The notes below the pieces were generated by a model. That model saw nothing but the letters and a program-made list of their open reading frames with translations. It made no database searches and was not told the origin of the DNA. Made by a program: the position numbers and the translations under genes. Positions 53,714 to 61,280 of a stretch of DNA of 64,000 nt are shown here, in pieces. The DNA lies in NCBI GenBank assembly GCA_040403495.1, contig JBBAKM010000010.1, positions 1-64,000 on the forward strand, written 5' to 3'. Position 1 is the first letter of the stretch. Each line of letters begins with the position of its first letter. This DNA is from JABMMZ01 sp040403495. GTDB lineage: Bacteria > Bacteroidota > Bacteroidia > NS11-12g > UBA955.

Positions 53714-54490
53714 GTGGAAGAGCAAGGCTACATAGAAGTTAAAATTGATGGATTAGTAGGTGACAAGCCCCTAAAGCCCATTGATATTGATATTGTTGAG
53801 ATAAAAGAAATCATCAACGATGTGGAAACTTTCTTGTATCCTACAAGAGGCGAAAAATCTGAACGACCACACATTTCCTACAGAATTGAAGAAGGTTCTG
53901 CTAGAAACTTATTTTATCTTCCAATTTCAGGAGTATTGCTTTTTAATGGGTTAAGCACCGAAATTAGCAATAGGGGAAACATTGATTTCTTAGACAATAA
54001 AAGAGCAGAAATAATTGATAAGTTTCAGAGAAAAGCAGCCGAAAAAAATCTAGAAATTTCATTTTATAGCTCTACCAATACAGAACCAATATTAACAATC
54101 AATAAAAACACTAGTTATTTTAAAGTTGCTGCAACTTTTATAGAAACTGAATTTGTTTTGTACGGCAAAGTGAACGAGGAAGGTGGCAATAACCCCAATT
54201 TTCATTTACTAACAAAAGAGTATGGGAAATTGGTAATAAGTGCTTCAGAACAACAGCTTTTAGAAGGTGAAAAGCGTTTATTCAAAGTTTATGGCGTTAG
54301 AGCCAAAGGCAAACAAAATATTGCAGACGGAAAACCTTTTGACCTTAAATTAGTGGATTATATTACATACAATCCCAACTATGATGAGCATAAATTAGAT
54401 TTGCTTATCGAAAGGGCGTCTATAGATTGGAATCAAATACCAAATGTTGATACTTGGCTTCAACAAATTAGAGGAGGTGCAAATGGATAG
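53714..54490 (+). CDS. Unrecognised 258-residue partner of a PIN nuclease
   Basis: 258 residues from GTG, cytoplasmic, no TM segment. I recognise no family. Seen: an N-terminal strand-rich part (IEVKIDGLVGDKPLKPIDIDI), the segment HISYRIEEGSARNLFYLP, a helix of about 30 residues with Lys/Glu (IIDKFQRKAAEKN), a central beta part and a Trp-ending C-terminus (DWNQIPNVDTWLQQIRGG). TAAATTTG, a consensus -7 box, is 4 nt before the start. The stop overlaps the start of the PIN gene, so the two are translated together; a role as antitoxin or as a regulator of the nuclease is inferred from this. Confidence 0.62.
   Translation: MEEQGYIEVKIDGLVGDKPLKPIDIDIVEIKEIINDVETFLYPTRGEKSERPHISYRIEEGSARNLFYLPISGVLLFNGLSTEISNRGNIDFLDNKRAEIIDKFQRKAAEKNLEISFYSSTNTEPILTINKNTSYFKVAATFIETEFVLYGKVNEEGGNNPNFHLLTKEYGKLVISASEQQLLEGEKRLFKVYGVRAKGKQNIADGKPFDLKLVDYITYNPNYDEHKLDLLIERASIDWNQIPNVDTWLQQIRGGANG
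54471..54479 (+). promoter_or_regulatory. Strong Shine-Dalgarno for the PIN gene
   Basis: GAGGAGGTG lies 3 nt before the ATG at 54483. Such a strong site is unusual in Bacteroidota, where most genes here have none. It decides the start of the PIN gene over the earlier in-frame codon at 54444 and suggests re-initiation after the upstream stop. Confidence 0.75.
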
Positions 54491-54953
54491 TGTTTTACTC
54501 GACACCTCTTTTTGTATACGGTTGCTTAAAAGTAATGATGATTTACATCAAAACGCAAAAGACTATTTCAAATATTTTTTAGAAAAGAAAATTGATATTT
54601 ATCTTTCATCAATTGTTATAGCTGAGTACTCAGTAAAAAGCGATCCTGCTAACTTGCCTCTTGAGTTTGTAAAGATTATTCCATTTGACTTTTTTGATGG
54701 TAAAACGGCTGGAGAGTTTCATTCAATTTTGCTAGAGCATAAAGATTTAGTGAAAGAGATTGGGCGAGATGTAATTAAAGATGATTGTAAAATTATAGCG
54801 CAGTTATTTAACAGAAATATTCAAGGGTATATTACTAAAGATCGTAAATCATTTAGTAAATTTTTTGCACCGATTCAGTCATCTAAAGTTTTTCAAGTAG
54901 AACTTCTTGATTTGGAAATTCCATTTAAGGATTTTAAAGGAGAATTGTTTTAA
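54483..54953 (+). CDS. PIN-domain nuclease (VapC-like)
   Basis: 156 residues. PIN fold with the expected acidic residues: Asp in SVLLDTSFCIRLL (strand 1), Glu in SIVIAEYSVK, and the pair in IKDDCKIIAQLFNRN followed by GYITKDRKSFSKF. These coordinate the metal ions of an RNase. Slightly longer than typical VapC (about 130). The ATG overlaps the stop of the 258-residue gene as ATGGATAG, so the product is coupled to that partner. Toxin of a toxin-antitoxin pair or an effector of a defence module are both possible; the usual small VapB-type antitoxin is absent. Confidence 0.83.
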   Translation: MDSVLLDTSFCIRLLKSNDDLHQNAKDYFKYFLEKKIDIYLSSIVIAEYSVKSDPANLPLEFVKIIPFDFFDGKTAGEFHSILLEHKDLVKEIGRDVIKDDCKIIAQLFNRNIQGYITKDRKSFSKFFAPIQSSKVFQVELLDLEIPFKDFKGELF

Positions 54954-55060
54954 TCTAGTCTTCGTAAAGCAAAAACACATTAGCACTTCTCATAAATCCT
55001 AAAGGATTATTTAGAGCTTATTAAATTATCTTCATTAAAATTGTTTGTTTACTAAGTGAA

Positions 55061-55516
55061 TTATTCAATACTATTAAAGTAAATTAAACTCATATCAACG
55101 ATTCTCCAAATTATAAAAAGAGTACAACCTAAAATGAAAAAAATGAATGATTGTTTGAAGTTTTTTTTTGCGTTTGCTATAGGTATAGTTGAATTGTCTT
55201 CAAATACTTTTGTGATTTGTTCTACGGCATTTTGATGTTTTATGACAAGTTGATAATATGTGCGCTGGTCATAAAGTGTGTTTAATTTTAATTCAATAAA
55301 TTTTAACCCTTTGTAGATAGATATCCCCCAAGATATAATTGCTGAAGCTAAAGGTATGAATGAATATTTCAAGGGTTGGCCTAAAGTTTGTTGAACTGCA
55401 AATCCTATTGATGTAACAGATAAAGCACCAATATAATAAATGTACTTATCTTGCATTTGTGTAAATTGATTTTCGGTTTCCCTTTGTGAACTTTTTAAAT
55501 CTCCCTTATTAATCAT
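55061..55516 (-). CDS. Hypothetical membrane protein
   Basis: 151 residues. An N-terminal soluble part (about 25 residues) is followed by two close TM helices (about 27-67), a helical charged loop with YDQRTYYQLVIKHQNAVEQITKVFED, and a third TM helix near the C-terminus (FIFFILGCTLFIIWRIVDMSLIYF). No family recognised. The helix-loop layout resembles small effector-like membrane proteins of defence loci, but nothing shows that role here. It stands convergent to the PIN gene. Confidence 0.5.
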   Translation of the reverse strand: MINKGDLKSSQRETENQFTQMQDKYIYYIGALSVTSIGFAVQQTLGQPLKYSFIPLASAIISWGISIYKGLKFIELKLNTLYDQRTYYQLVIKHQNAVEQITKVFEDNSTIPIANAKKNFKQSFIFFILGCTLFIIWRIVDMSLIYFNSIE

Positions 55517-55857
55517 CTTACAAATATCTAAATTTTACATATTAGTTGGTTTAATTGTGAAAGGATTGTTGGCTCTTTTTTTGCGATTAATTGAGTTTTT
55601 TAGCCTTTTAATGAAGGGATTTTAAGTATTCATATATCTTTTTAATAAAATTCTATTTTTTGGGTGAATTAACTTGGTGTAATCTTTTTAAAGGAAAATA
55701 TTAATCATCAACATTGCAAATATGAAAAAAGGAAATAGACTCTAGCACTTTAGAGCTTGTAAATGGACTAGCAAAATTTGAATATCTATTTATTTTTCAC
55801 CAACGTAATATTTGTCTAAATTTGGGCTATATAAGATGTAAACCTAATCCCCAATAA
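55517..55857. other. Gene-free stretch
   Basis: 341 bases, AT-rich, between a minus-strand membrane protein gene and the terminator of tRNA-Phe. Contains no open frame with a start, no tRNA and no repeat that I could find. It may hold the promoter of the membrane-protein gene, though no exact -33/-7 pair was seen. Confidence 0.5.
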
Positions 55858-55860
55858 ACC

Positions 55861-55890
55861 AAAAACCCTTGAATTCTCAAGGGTTTTTTT
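55861..55890 (-). terminator. Intrinsic terminator of tRNA-Phe
   Basis: AAAAACCCTTGA and TCAAGGGTTTTT form a 12-bp stem with loop ATTC and T or A runs on both sides. It begins directly after the tRNA 3' end on the minus strand. Confidence 0.9.
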
Positions 55891-55891
55891 G

Positions 55892-55964
55892 TGGTATCTC
55901 GCGGAATCGAACCGCGGACACAAGGATTTTCAGTCCTTTGCTCTACCAACTGAGCTAAGATACC
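55892..55964 (-). tRNA. tRNA-Phe (GAA)
   Basis: The minus-strand sequence folds as a cloverleaf: acceptor GGTATCT/AGATACC, D arm GCTC/GAGC with the loop AGTTGGTA, anticodon stem GGACT with loop CTGAAAA giving anticodon GAA, a TpsiC arm GTTCGATTC between GCGG-type pairs, and discriminator A at 55892. CCA is not encoded. Length 73 nt. A consensus promoter and a terminator flank it, so it is transcribed alone. Confidence 0.96.
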
Positions 55965-55980
55965 TTCCTAATTGGGAGTG

Positions 55981-56011
55981 CAAAAATATATTTTTTTTTA
56001 TCTAATACAAA
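55981..56011 (-). promoter_or_regulatory. Promoter of tRNA-Phe
   Basis: TTTG (56008-56011), 19 nt, then TATTTTTG (55981-55988) on the minus strand: the same spacing and boxes as at the tracrRNA. Expected start is about 10 nt before the tRNA 5' end. Confidence 0.85.
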
Positions 56012-56054
56012 CTATTTTTTATTTTTTTGTTTAATATTGAACCTCAATTCAAAT

Positions 56055-57332
56055 ATGTTATCATCTATTCTATTCATTATTGTAACAGCTGTGGCTGTTT
56101 GGTATGTAAGCAAAAGCGTCAAAAAAATCGCTAGAAACATCCATATGGGGCGCTCTGAGAGCTTTAATGACAACAAAGGTCTGCGATTGCAAACCATGCT
56201 GAGAGTCGCTTTTGGACAGTCTAAAATGACCAAAAAACCAATTCCAGCTTTCTTGCATTTTATCGTTTATGCAGGTTTTATTTTAATCAATATCGAGGTC
56301 TTGGAGATAATTATTGACGGAATTACCGGAAATCACCGCATTTTTCAACCTCTACTCGGCGGATTTTACGGTTTTTTGATTGGATTTTTTGAAATTTTAG
56401 GCGTTTTAGTCATTTTAGCTTGTATTGCTTTCTTATACAGACGTCATGTTTCTAAAGTTAAAAGATTCACGGGCGTGGAAATGAACGGATGGCCAATTAA
56501 AGATGCTAATTACATTTTATTCATAGAAATTGTGCTAATGTCTGCCTTATTATTAATGAATGCCGCTGATGCCCCTTTGCAAGGTGCCTATCAATTGCCC
56601 GTTAGTCAGTTCTTAGCGCCTATTTTTAGCTCAATGGGCGAACATGCACTTCACATAACAGTGAAGTTGTTCTGGTGGATTCATTGGATTGGGATTTTAT
56701 TGTTTGTAAACTACATTCCATTCAGCAAACACTTGCATATTTTCTTGGCTTTCCCTAATACCTATTACAGTAAATTGGAACCAGTAGGGGAAATTCCTAA
56801 TATGGCAAGCGTAACAACAGAGGTAAAATTAATGCTAGACCCTTCTTTTACGCCTCCCGATAATTATCAGTCACCCGAAGGGTTTGGTGCTAAAGATGTA
56901 GCAGACTTGTCATGGAAAAACCTAATGGAAGCCTATTCTTGCACCGAATGTGGTCGTTGTACAAGTGCTTGTCCAGCCAATATCACCGGAAAGTTGCTTT
57001 CTCCTCGTAAAGTAATGATGGATACCCGCGACCGATTGGTTGAATTGGGCAATGAAAAAGATAAAAATGGTCCCGATTTTCACGATGGGAAAAGTTTGCA
57101 CGATAAAATTTCAAGCGAAGAGCTTTGGGCTTGTACCACTTGTAATGCCTGCGTGGATGCCTGTCCTATTAATATCAGACCTGTTGATATTATCATGCAA
57201 ATGCGTCAATATTTGGTAATGGAACAAAGTGCAGCGCCTTCTGAATTAAATGGAATGTTAACCAATTTGGAAAACAACAGCGCACCTTGGCAGTTTTCTC
57301 CTTCTGACAGAGCGAATTGGACTAATCAATAG
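56055..57332 (+). CDS. Membrane-bound Fe-S oxidoreductase subunit (heterodisulfide-reductase/CcoG-like type)
   Basis: 425 residues from the ATG giving MLSSILFIIVTAVAVW. Six predicted TM helices span about residues 1-225. Two 4Fe-4S binding motifs follow: CTECGRCTSACP and CTTCNACVDACP, separated by about 60 residues. The family couples cytoplasmic Fe-S electron transfer to a membrane quinone or heme site (HdrE/NarI-like membrane part fused to a HdrC/GlpC-like part). The next redox subunit expected on the same strand is not present: the following gene is convergent. The partner and substrate are unknown. Confidence 0.83.
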   Translation: MLSSILFIIVTAVAVWYVSKSVKKIARNIHMGRSESFNDNKGLRLQTMLRVAFGQSKMTKKPIPAFLHFIVYAGFILINIEVLEIIIDGITGNHRIFQPLLGGFYGFLIGFFEILGVLVILACIAFLYRRHVSKVKRFTGVEMNGWPIKDANYILFIEIVLMSALLLMNAADAPLQGAYQLPVSQFLAPIFSSMGEHALHITVKLFWWIHWIGILLFVNYIPFSKHLHIFLAFPNTYYSKLEPVGEIPNMASVTTEVKLMLDPSFTPPDNYQSPEGFGAKDVADLSWKNLMEAYSCTECGRCTSACPANITGKLLSPRKVMMDTRDRLVELGNEKDKNGPDFHDGKSLHDKISSEELWACTTCNACVDACPINIRPVDIIMQMRQYLVMEQSAAPSELNGMLTNLENNSAPWQFSPSDRANWTNQ

Positions 57333-58090
57333 CTAATCCAATATTTCCCTTTGGGATCCACTAATGGCTTAGGAGGGGTTTTCATTAATTCAAAAAAGTT
57401 ATACCCACTCTGTAAGTTTTTCCAAAAATCTAGCTTAACAGGGTCGAATGAATACGTTTTCTTTAAGAAATTCCAATTAGTAGCATTCATTCGGCATGGG
57501 TAAATGTGGATTGGAATGTAATAATTGTTGTTTTTGTTTGAATTGGCTTGAATATTACACCAATAAAGCTCCTTTATAACTTCATCGCTCATGGGTAAAC
57601 ACCCGATGGTTAAGCTGTCGCCATGAACAAAGATTTGCCCGCCGTATTGCCCCTTTTTACCAAGTATGCTATCGCTTTTGTTGGGATAAGAGACTTTGAA
57701 AGATAGGTAAAAATTGCTGTAAGGATTGTATTGATTAATGTGGTAATAGCCTTCGGGAATTTGAAAGTCACCTTCAAATCTTTTGGGGCCAAGCGTTCCC
57801 GAAGTATTGACTATAGCGTAAGTTTTTATTAATTTGTATCGGTGGTGCGCACTGTCTGCCGCCCATAACTCCAATTGTTTTTCCTTTTTAAAAGCTCTCC
57901 AATAAACATATTTGGGAGGGTAGGAAAGGTAGTTAGACTCAAATAAATTCTTTAAGGTCTCGTCACAACTTAAACGGGCGTTCCAAACCCTTTGATTGCC
58001 AAGCTGTTTTTCGGAAAATACCTGAGGTTGCCCTATCGATTGGAGGGAATAAAACAACAAAAAAAATAAAATTCCTTTGCTAAATGTCAT
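57326..58090 (-). CDS. L,D-transpeptidase family protein (YafK-like)
   Basis: 254 residues from the ATG giving MTFSKGILFFLLFYSLQSIG, a signal peptide. The YkuD-type catalytic domain has the HG residues and nucleophilic Cys in QIFVHGDSLTIGCLPMSDE, preceded by GPKRFEGDFQIPEGYYHI, the YafK-type signature. Acts on peptidoglycan: makes 3-3 cross-links or cleaves attached lipoproteins. It sits 6 nt downstream of pyk on the same strand, and overlaps the convergent Fe-S gene by 7 nt. Confidence 0.9.
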   Translation of the reverse strand: MTFSKGILFFLLFYSLQSIGQPQVFSEKQLGNQRVWNARLSCDETLKNLFESNYLSYPPKYVYWRAFKKEKQLELWAADSAHHRYKLIKTYAIVNTSGTLGPKRFEGDFQIPEGYYHINQYNPYSNFYLSFKVSYPNKSDSILGKKGQYGGQIFVHGDSLTIGCLPMSDEVIKELYWCNIQANSNKNNNYYIPIHIYPCRMNATNWNFLKKTYSFDPVKLDFWKNLQSGYNFFELMKTPPKPLVDPKGKYWISY

Positions 58091-58096
58091 TTTCAA

Positions 58097-59530
58097 CTAA
58101 TCTACAATGCTGACTTTAATGCTATTGGCCATTGATTTTTTATGGATAGGCATACTTGCAGTGTGAACAACAATATCGCCATTTTCTACCAATTTGTTAT
58201 TTTTTAAAACCTCTATTACATCGGTAAAGGTTTGGTCTGTACTGATGTAATCGTCATAATAAAAGCCTCTAACACCCCAAACCAAACTCATGGCTTTTAG
58301 CAAAACTTCGTTATTGGTAAAAATAAAAATATCGGCTTTCGGTCTGTATGAAGATAATTCTAAAGCAGAATATCCTGAACGGGTCATTCCAACGATAGAT
58401 TTAGCTTTTAGGTGGTCGCTCATTCTAACCGCGGTAAAGCAAATTTCATCAGAAAGGAAAGTGTCACTGTCTGGAGTTGGTTTGGTCCCTTTGTAATAAA
58501 CACGTTTGTCTTTTTCTACGTCACGAACAATTTTCTCCATGGTTTCTACTACTTTAATAGGGAATTTACCAATACTTGTTTCGGCACTAAGCATTACAGC
58601 ATCAGCACCATCAATAACCGCATTGGCAACATCACTCACTTCTGCTCTAGTAGGAGTAGAGTTGTATATCATGCTTTCCATCATTTGTGTTGCAACAATA
58701 ACAGGTTTGGCTGCTTTGATACATTTGTCAATGATGTTTTTTTGAATAATAGGTAAATCTTGCAAAGGCATTTCAACACCTAAGTCGCCTCTAGCTACCA
58801 TTACTGCATCGGTAACAGCAATGATTGAATCAATATTTTTTACCGCTTCAGGTTTCTCGATTTTTGCAATTACTCTACAGTCTTTTCCACTTGCTGCAAT
58901 GCGTTTTTTTAAATCGATAATGTCTTCAGCTTTTCTAACAAAAGACAAACCAATCCACTCAATATCATTTTCAAGAGCAAAATCTAGGTCAAGCAAATCT
59001 TTTTCAGTTAAGCTAGGAAAGGAAACATCGGTGTGGGGTAAATTGAATCCTTTTTTTGATTTAAGTAAACCACCTTCTATTACCTCGGCTTCAACATCTG
59101 TGGTATTCAAAACTTTGATGATTTTTAATTCCAATTTGCCGTCATCCAACAGAATATGTTCTCCGGGTTTAACATCTTTTGCTAAATCGATGTAACGAAT
59201 GGTTATTTTGTCTTTATTGCCAATTAATTCATTGCAGGTTAAAATTAGTTTATGCCCTTTTTCAATGGTTATTTCGTCATTTTCTACGATGCCTATTCTT
59301 AGTTTAGGTCCTTGTAAATCCTGAAGAATGCAAATGTCTGAATTTAACTCTTTGTTAATTTCGCGAATGGCGGTAATAACTTTTTTGTGGTCTTCTTGAG
59401 TGCCGTGAGAAGAGTTTATTCGGCACACATCAACACCTGCAAGAATTAGTTTTTTAAGCATTTCTTTTGATTCGGTAGCAGGTCCAATAGTGGCTACAAT
59501 TTTTGTTTTGTTAAAATTATATTTATACAT
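58097..59530 (-). CDS. pyk: Pyruvate kinase
   Basis: 477 residues. Makes ATP and pyruvate from phosphoenolpyruvate. Seen: TKIVATIGPATESKEML, RINSSHG, the active-site KIEKPEAVKNIDSI, MVARGDLGVEMPLQDLP and MSAETSIGKFPIKVVETM. Length is standard. Overlaps the upstream IPExxxVDY-like gene by 8 nt, a fixed pairing in Bacteroidota. Confidence 0.97.
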   Translation of the reverse strand: MYKYNFNKTKIVATIGPATESKEMLKKLILAGVDVCRINSSHGTQEDHKKVITAIREINKELNSDICILQDLQGPKLRIGIVENDEITIEKGHKLILTCNELIGNKDKITIRYIDLAKDVKPGEHILLDDGKLELKIIKVLNTTDVEAEVIEGGLLKSKKGFNLPHTDVSFPSLTEKDLLDLDFALENDIEWIGLSFVRKAEDIIDLKKRIAASGKDCRVIAKIEKPEAVKNIDSIIAVTDAVMVARGDLGVEMPLQDLPIIQKNIIDKCIKAAKPVIVATQMMESMIYNSTPTRAEVSDVANAVIDGADAVMLSAETSIGKFPIKVVETMEKIVRDVEKDKRVYYKGTKPTPDSDTFLSDEICFTAVRMSDHLKAKSIVGMTRSGYSALELSSYRPKADIFIFTNNEVLLKAMSLVWGVRGFYYDDYISTDQTFTDVIEVLKNNKLVENGDIVVHTASMPIHKKSMANSIKVSIVD

Positions 59531-59969
59531 GAAGGTCGTTTATAAATTCTTTGTTTTTTTTAATGTTTTGATAAATGAAGTCAGGATTTTTGATAATGGA
59601 TAAGTCAAAACCAAAAGTATGTTCAACTTTAGGCGCTTTTTTTAGGTCTTCTAGTGCCCGATTAAAGTAGGAAAATAAATCTTCACCGGAACAAATAAAG
59701 AAAAAATCAAAATTGGGTTTAGTTTTCAAAAAATAACTTTTACTCCCTTTGTTTGCTATCAAATGCCAATTGAGTTCCACATCTTCGAAATTACAAAAAT
59801 AATGTAAGTGATGGCTGATTTCGTTACTTGGTGTAATTTTTTGCCAATCTAAAGACAATGCTAAATCCATTTGAAATACATGATTAATTTGCCACGCCAA
59901 AGAGTAGGCTGGTAAATTAGATTTAATAGCAGCTATTTGTAAAGGTATCATAGCCGAGTGATTTGTCAT
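59523..59969 (-). CDS. IPExxxVDY-like small protein upstream of pyk
   Basis: 148 residues. The IPExxxVDY family is small, without known function, and usually sits directly before pyk in Bacteroidota, as here. Sequence support: AIKSNLPAYSLAWQINHVFQMDL near the N-terminus, then aromatic strands HHLHYFCNF, ELNWHLIANKG and FDFFFICSG. The family-name motif itself is not clearly present, so the assignment rests on position, length and these features. Overlaps the pyk start, so it is co-translated. Confidence 0.68.
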   Translation of the reverse strand: MTNHSAMIPLQIAAIKSNLPAYSLAWQINHVFQMDLALSLDWQKITPSNEISHHLHYFCNFEDVELNWHLIANKGSKSYFLKTKPNFDFFFICSGEDLFSYFNRALEDLKKAPKVEHTFGFDLSIIKNPDFIYQNIKKNKEFINDLHV

Positions 59970-60053
59970 TCTTTTTCTTTAATGGAAGGACAAAGTTAAT
60001 GAAAAACTAACAATTCACACTAATTTCAGTCGAATTCAAGCTAATTCAATCGA

Positions 60054-61130
60054 TTATTTTGTTATCAATCTGTTTACGGCATTGTAAACCAAATCAGTAG
60101 GGAGATTACTCATACAGCTTTGACCAAATTTACATTGTCCACGGTAAAAACATTCGCATTTTTTTTCGGGCATCACAATTTCACCATTCCCAAACAAGTC
60201 AAACTCATGTGGATTGAAAATGTTATTCATTAATACGATTTTTTTCTGTAAGCCAAGAGTAAGGTGCATGCCCATTGTAACTTGTGTAACTACCAAGTCA
60301 CATTGGTCTATCAGATTAATAAATTGAGGTAAACTAAAGTAACCTAAATATTTTGCGCCACTTTTTTCTTTTATTTCAAGGTTCCGTTTGTCCTCTTGTT
60401 CTCCACCTAATAAAATAACTTCAAATCCATCGTTAATTAGTTTTTTAGCCAATTCAATAAAATAGTCAATAGGCCATAAACGTGTGGTCCATCGGTCACC
60501 ACAACCTGTGTTTAATCCAATCACTTTTTTGGTTTTGTCTATTTGTGGCCACACGTATCCAGCATTAGCATGGTTGTCTAATAAATAAGGTTCTCCTTGG
60601 TATTCCAAGCCGCACAAAGCGTAAATCTCTTGACAGTAATTAAGCGTATTCGCCTGACTTACATCGTCAAACAATCCAGTGTGGTATTTGTGGAATGCAA
60701 GTTCGTTTGCGGGTTGAGAAACATTGTCTTTGAGGATGTAACCGTATTTTTCGTTGGCTTTTACTTTTAATAATAAAGCAGAAGCTTCTTTTTCTTTGTC
60801 TAAATTGATAGCAATGTCAAATTGGGCTTCTTGCAAATAAAGAGAAGAGGCGAAATCGAACTTTAATATTTCATCAATTTGACCCTTCGGAAGTATTGCA
60901 GGGGTTTGTGTAAGCCAAGTGATTTTACAATCGGGATACATTTTTTTGTAAGTTTTTACCAAAGGTGTTGTTCTAATTACGTCACCTATAGCGCCAAGTT
61001 TAATTATTAAAATGCGTTTTGAAATTGGGGTGTATTTTGGGCAATTGTCACAATGATAGCCATTTTCCTTGTGAGGAAGGCAAGGGACATCCCCTTTAAA
61101 ATGTAAACAGTCGGCATTAAATTTTTGCAT
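60054..61130 (-). CDS. Glycosyltransferase family 9 with cysteine clusters
   Basis: 358 residues. Begins with a Cys-rich segment (CLHFKGDVPC, then CDNCPKYTP) before the GT9 start KRILIIKLGAIGDVIRTTPLVKTYKKMYPDC. The C-terminal half has LGGEQEDKRNLE and a donor region with QVTMGMHLTLGLQKKIVLMNNIFN. A second Cys cluster (CECFYRGQCKFGQSC) lies near the end. The two clusters may bind zinc or an Fe-S cluster. Likely a heptosyl- or related transferase in LPS core or glycan synthesis. A sister GT9 gene with a C-terminal Cys cluster is at 41152-42123. Confidence 0.87.
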   Translation of the reverse strand: MQKFNADCLHFKGDVPCLPHKENGYHCDNCPKYTPISKRILIIKLGAIGDVIRTTPLVKTYKKMYPDCKITWLTQTPAILPKGQIDEILKFDFASSLYLQEAQFDIAINLDKEKEASALLLKVKANEKYGYILKDNVSQPANELAFHKYHTGLFDDVSQANTLNYCQEIYALCGLEYQGEPYLLDNHANAGYVWPQIDKTKKVIGLNTGCGDRWTTRLWPIDYFIELAKKLINDGFEVILLGGEQEDKRNLEIKEKSGAKYLGYFSLPQFINLIDQCDLVVTQVTMGMHLTLGLQKKIVLMNNIFNPHEFDLFGNGEIVMPEKKCECFYRGQCKFGQSCMSNLPTDLVYNAVNRLITK

Positions 61131-61241
61131 ATACTATGTTTGCAAAATAATGATTTTTGTAGGGGATTTAAAAATTTAAATAAAGTTTTTGTTGAATTCG
61201 TCCAACTTTTTGTGAAAATCATCGTCTATTATGGTACAAAC

Positions 61242-61272
61242 TTTGTAGTATAAAGAATTGTTACTATATTTG
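61242..61272 (+). promoter_or_regulatory. Promoter of the PKD-like repeat gene
   Basis: TTTG (61242-61245), 19 nt, then TATATTTG (61265-61272): exact consensus and the same spacing as at the tracrRNA and tRNA-Phe. The ATG lies 8 nt after the -7 box, so the mRNA is nearly leaderless. Confidence 0.85.
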
Positions 61273-61280
61273 TATAATTG

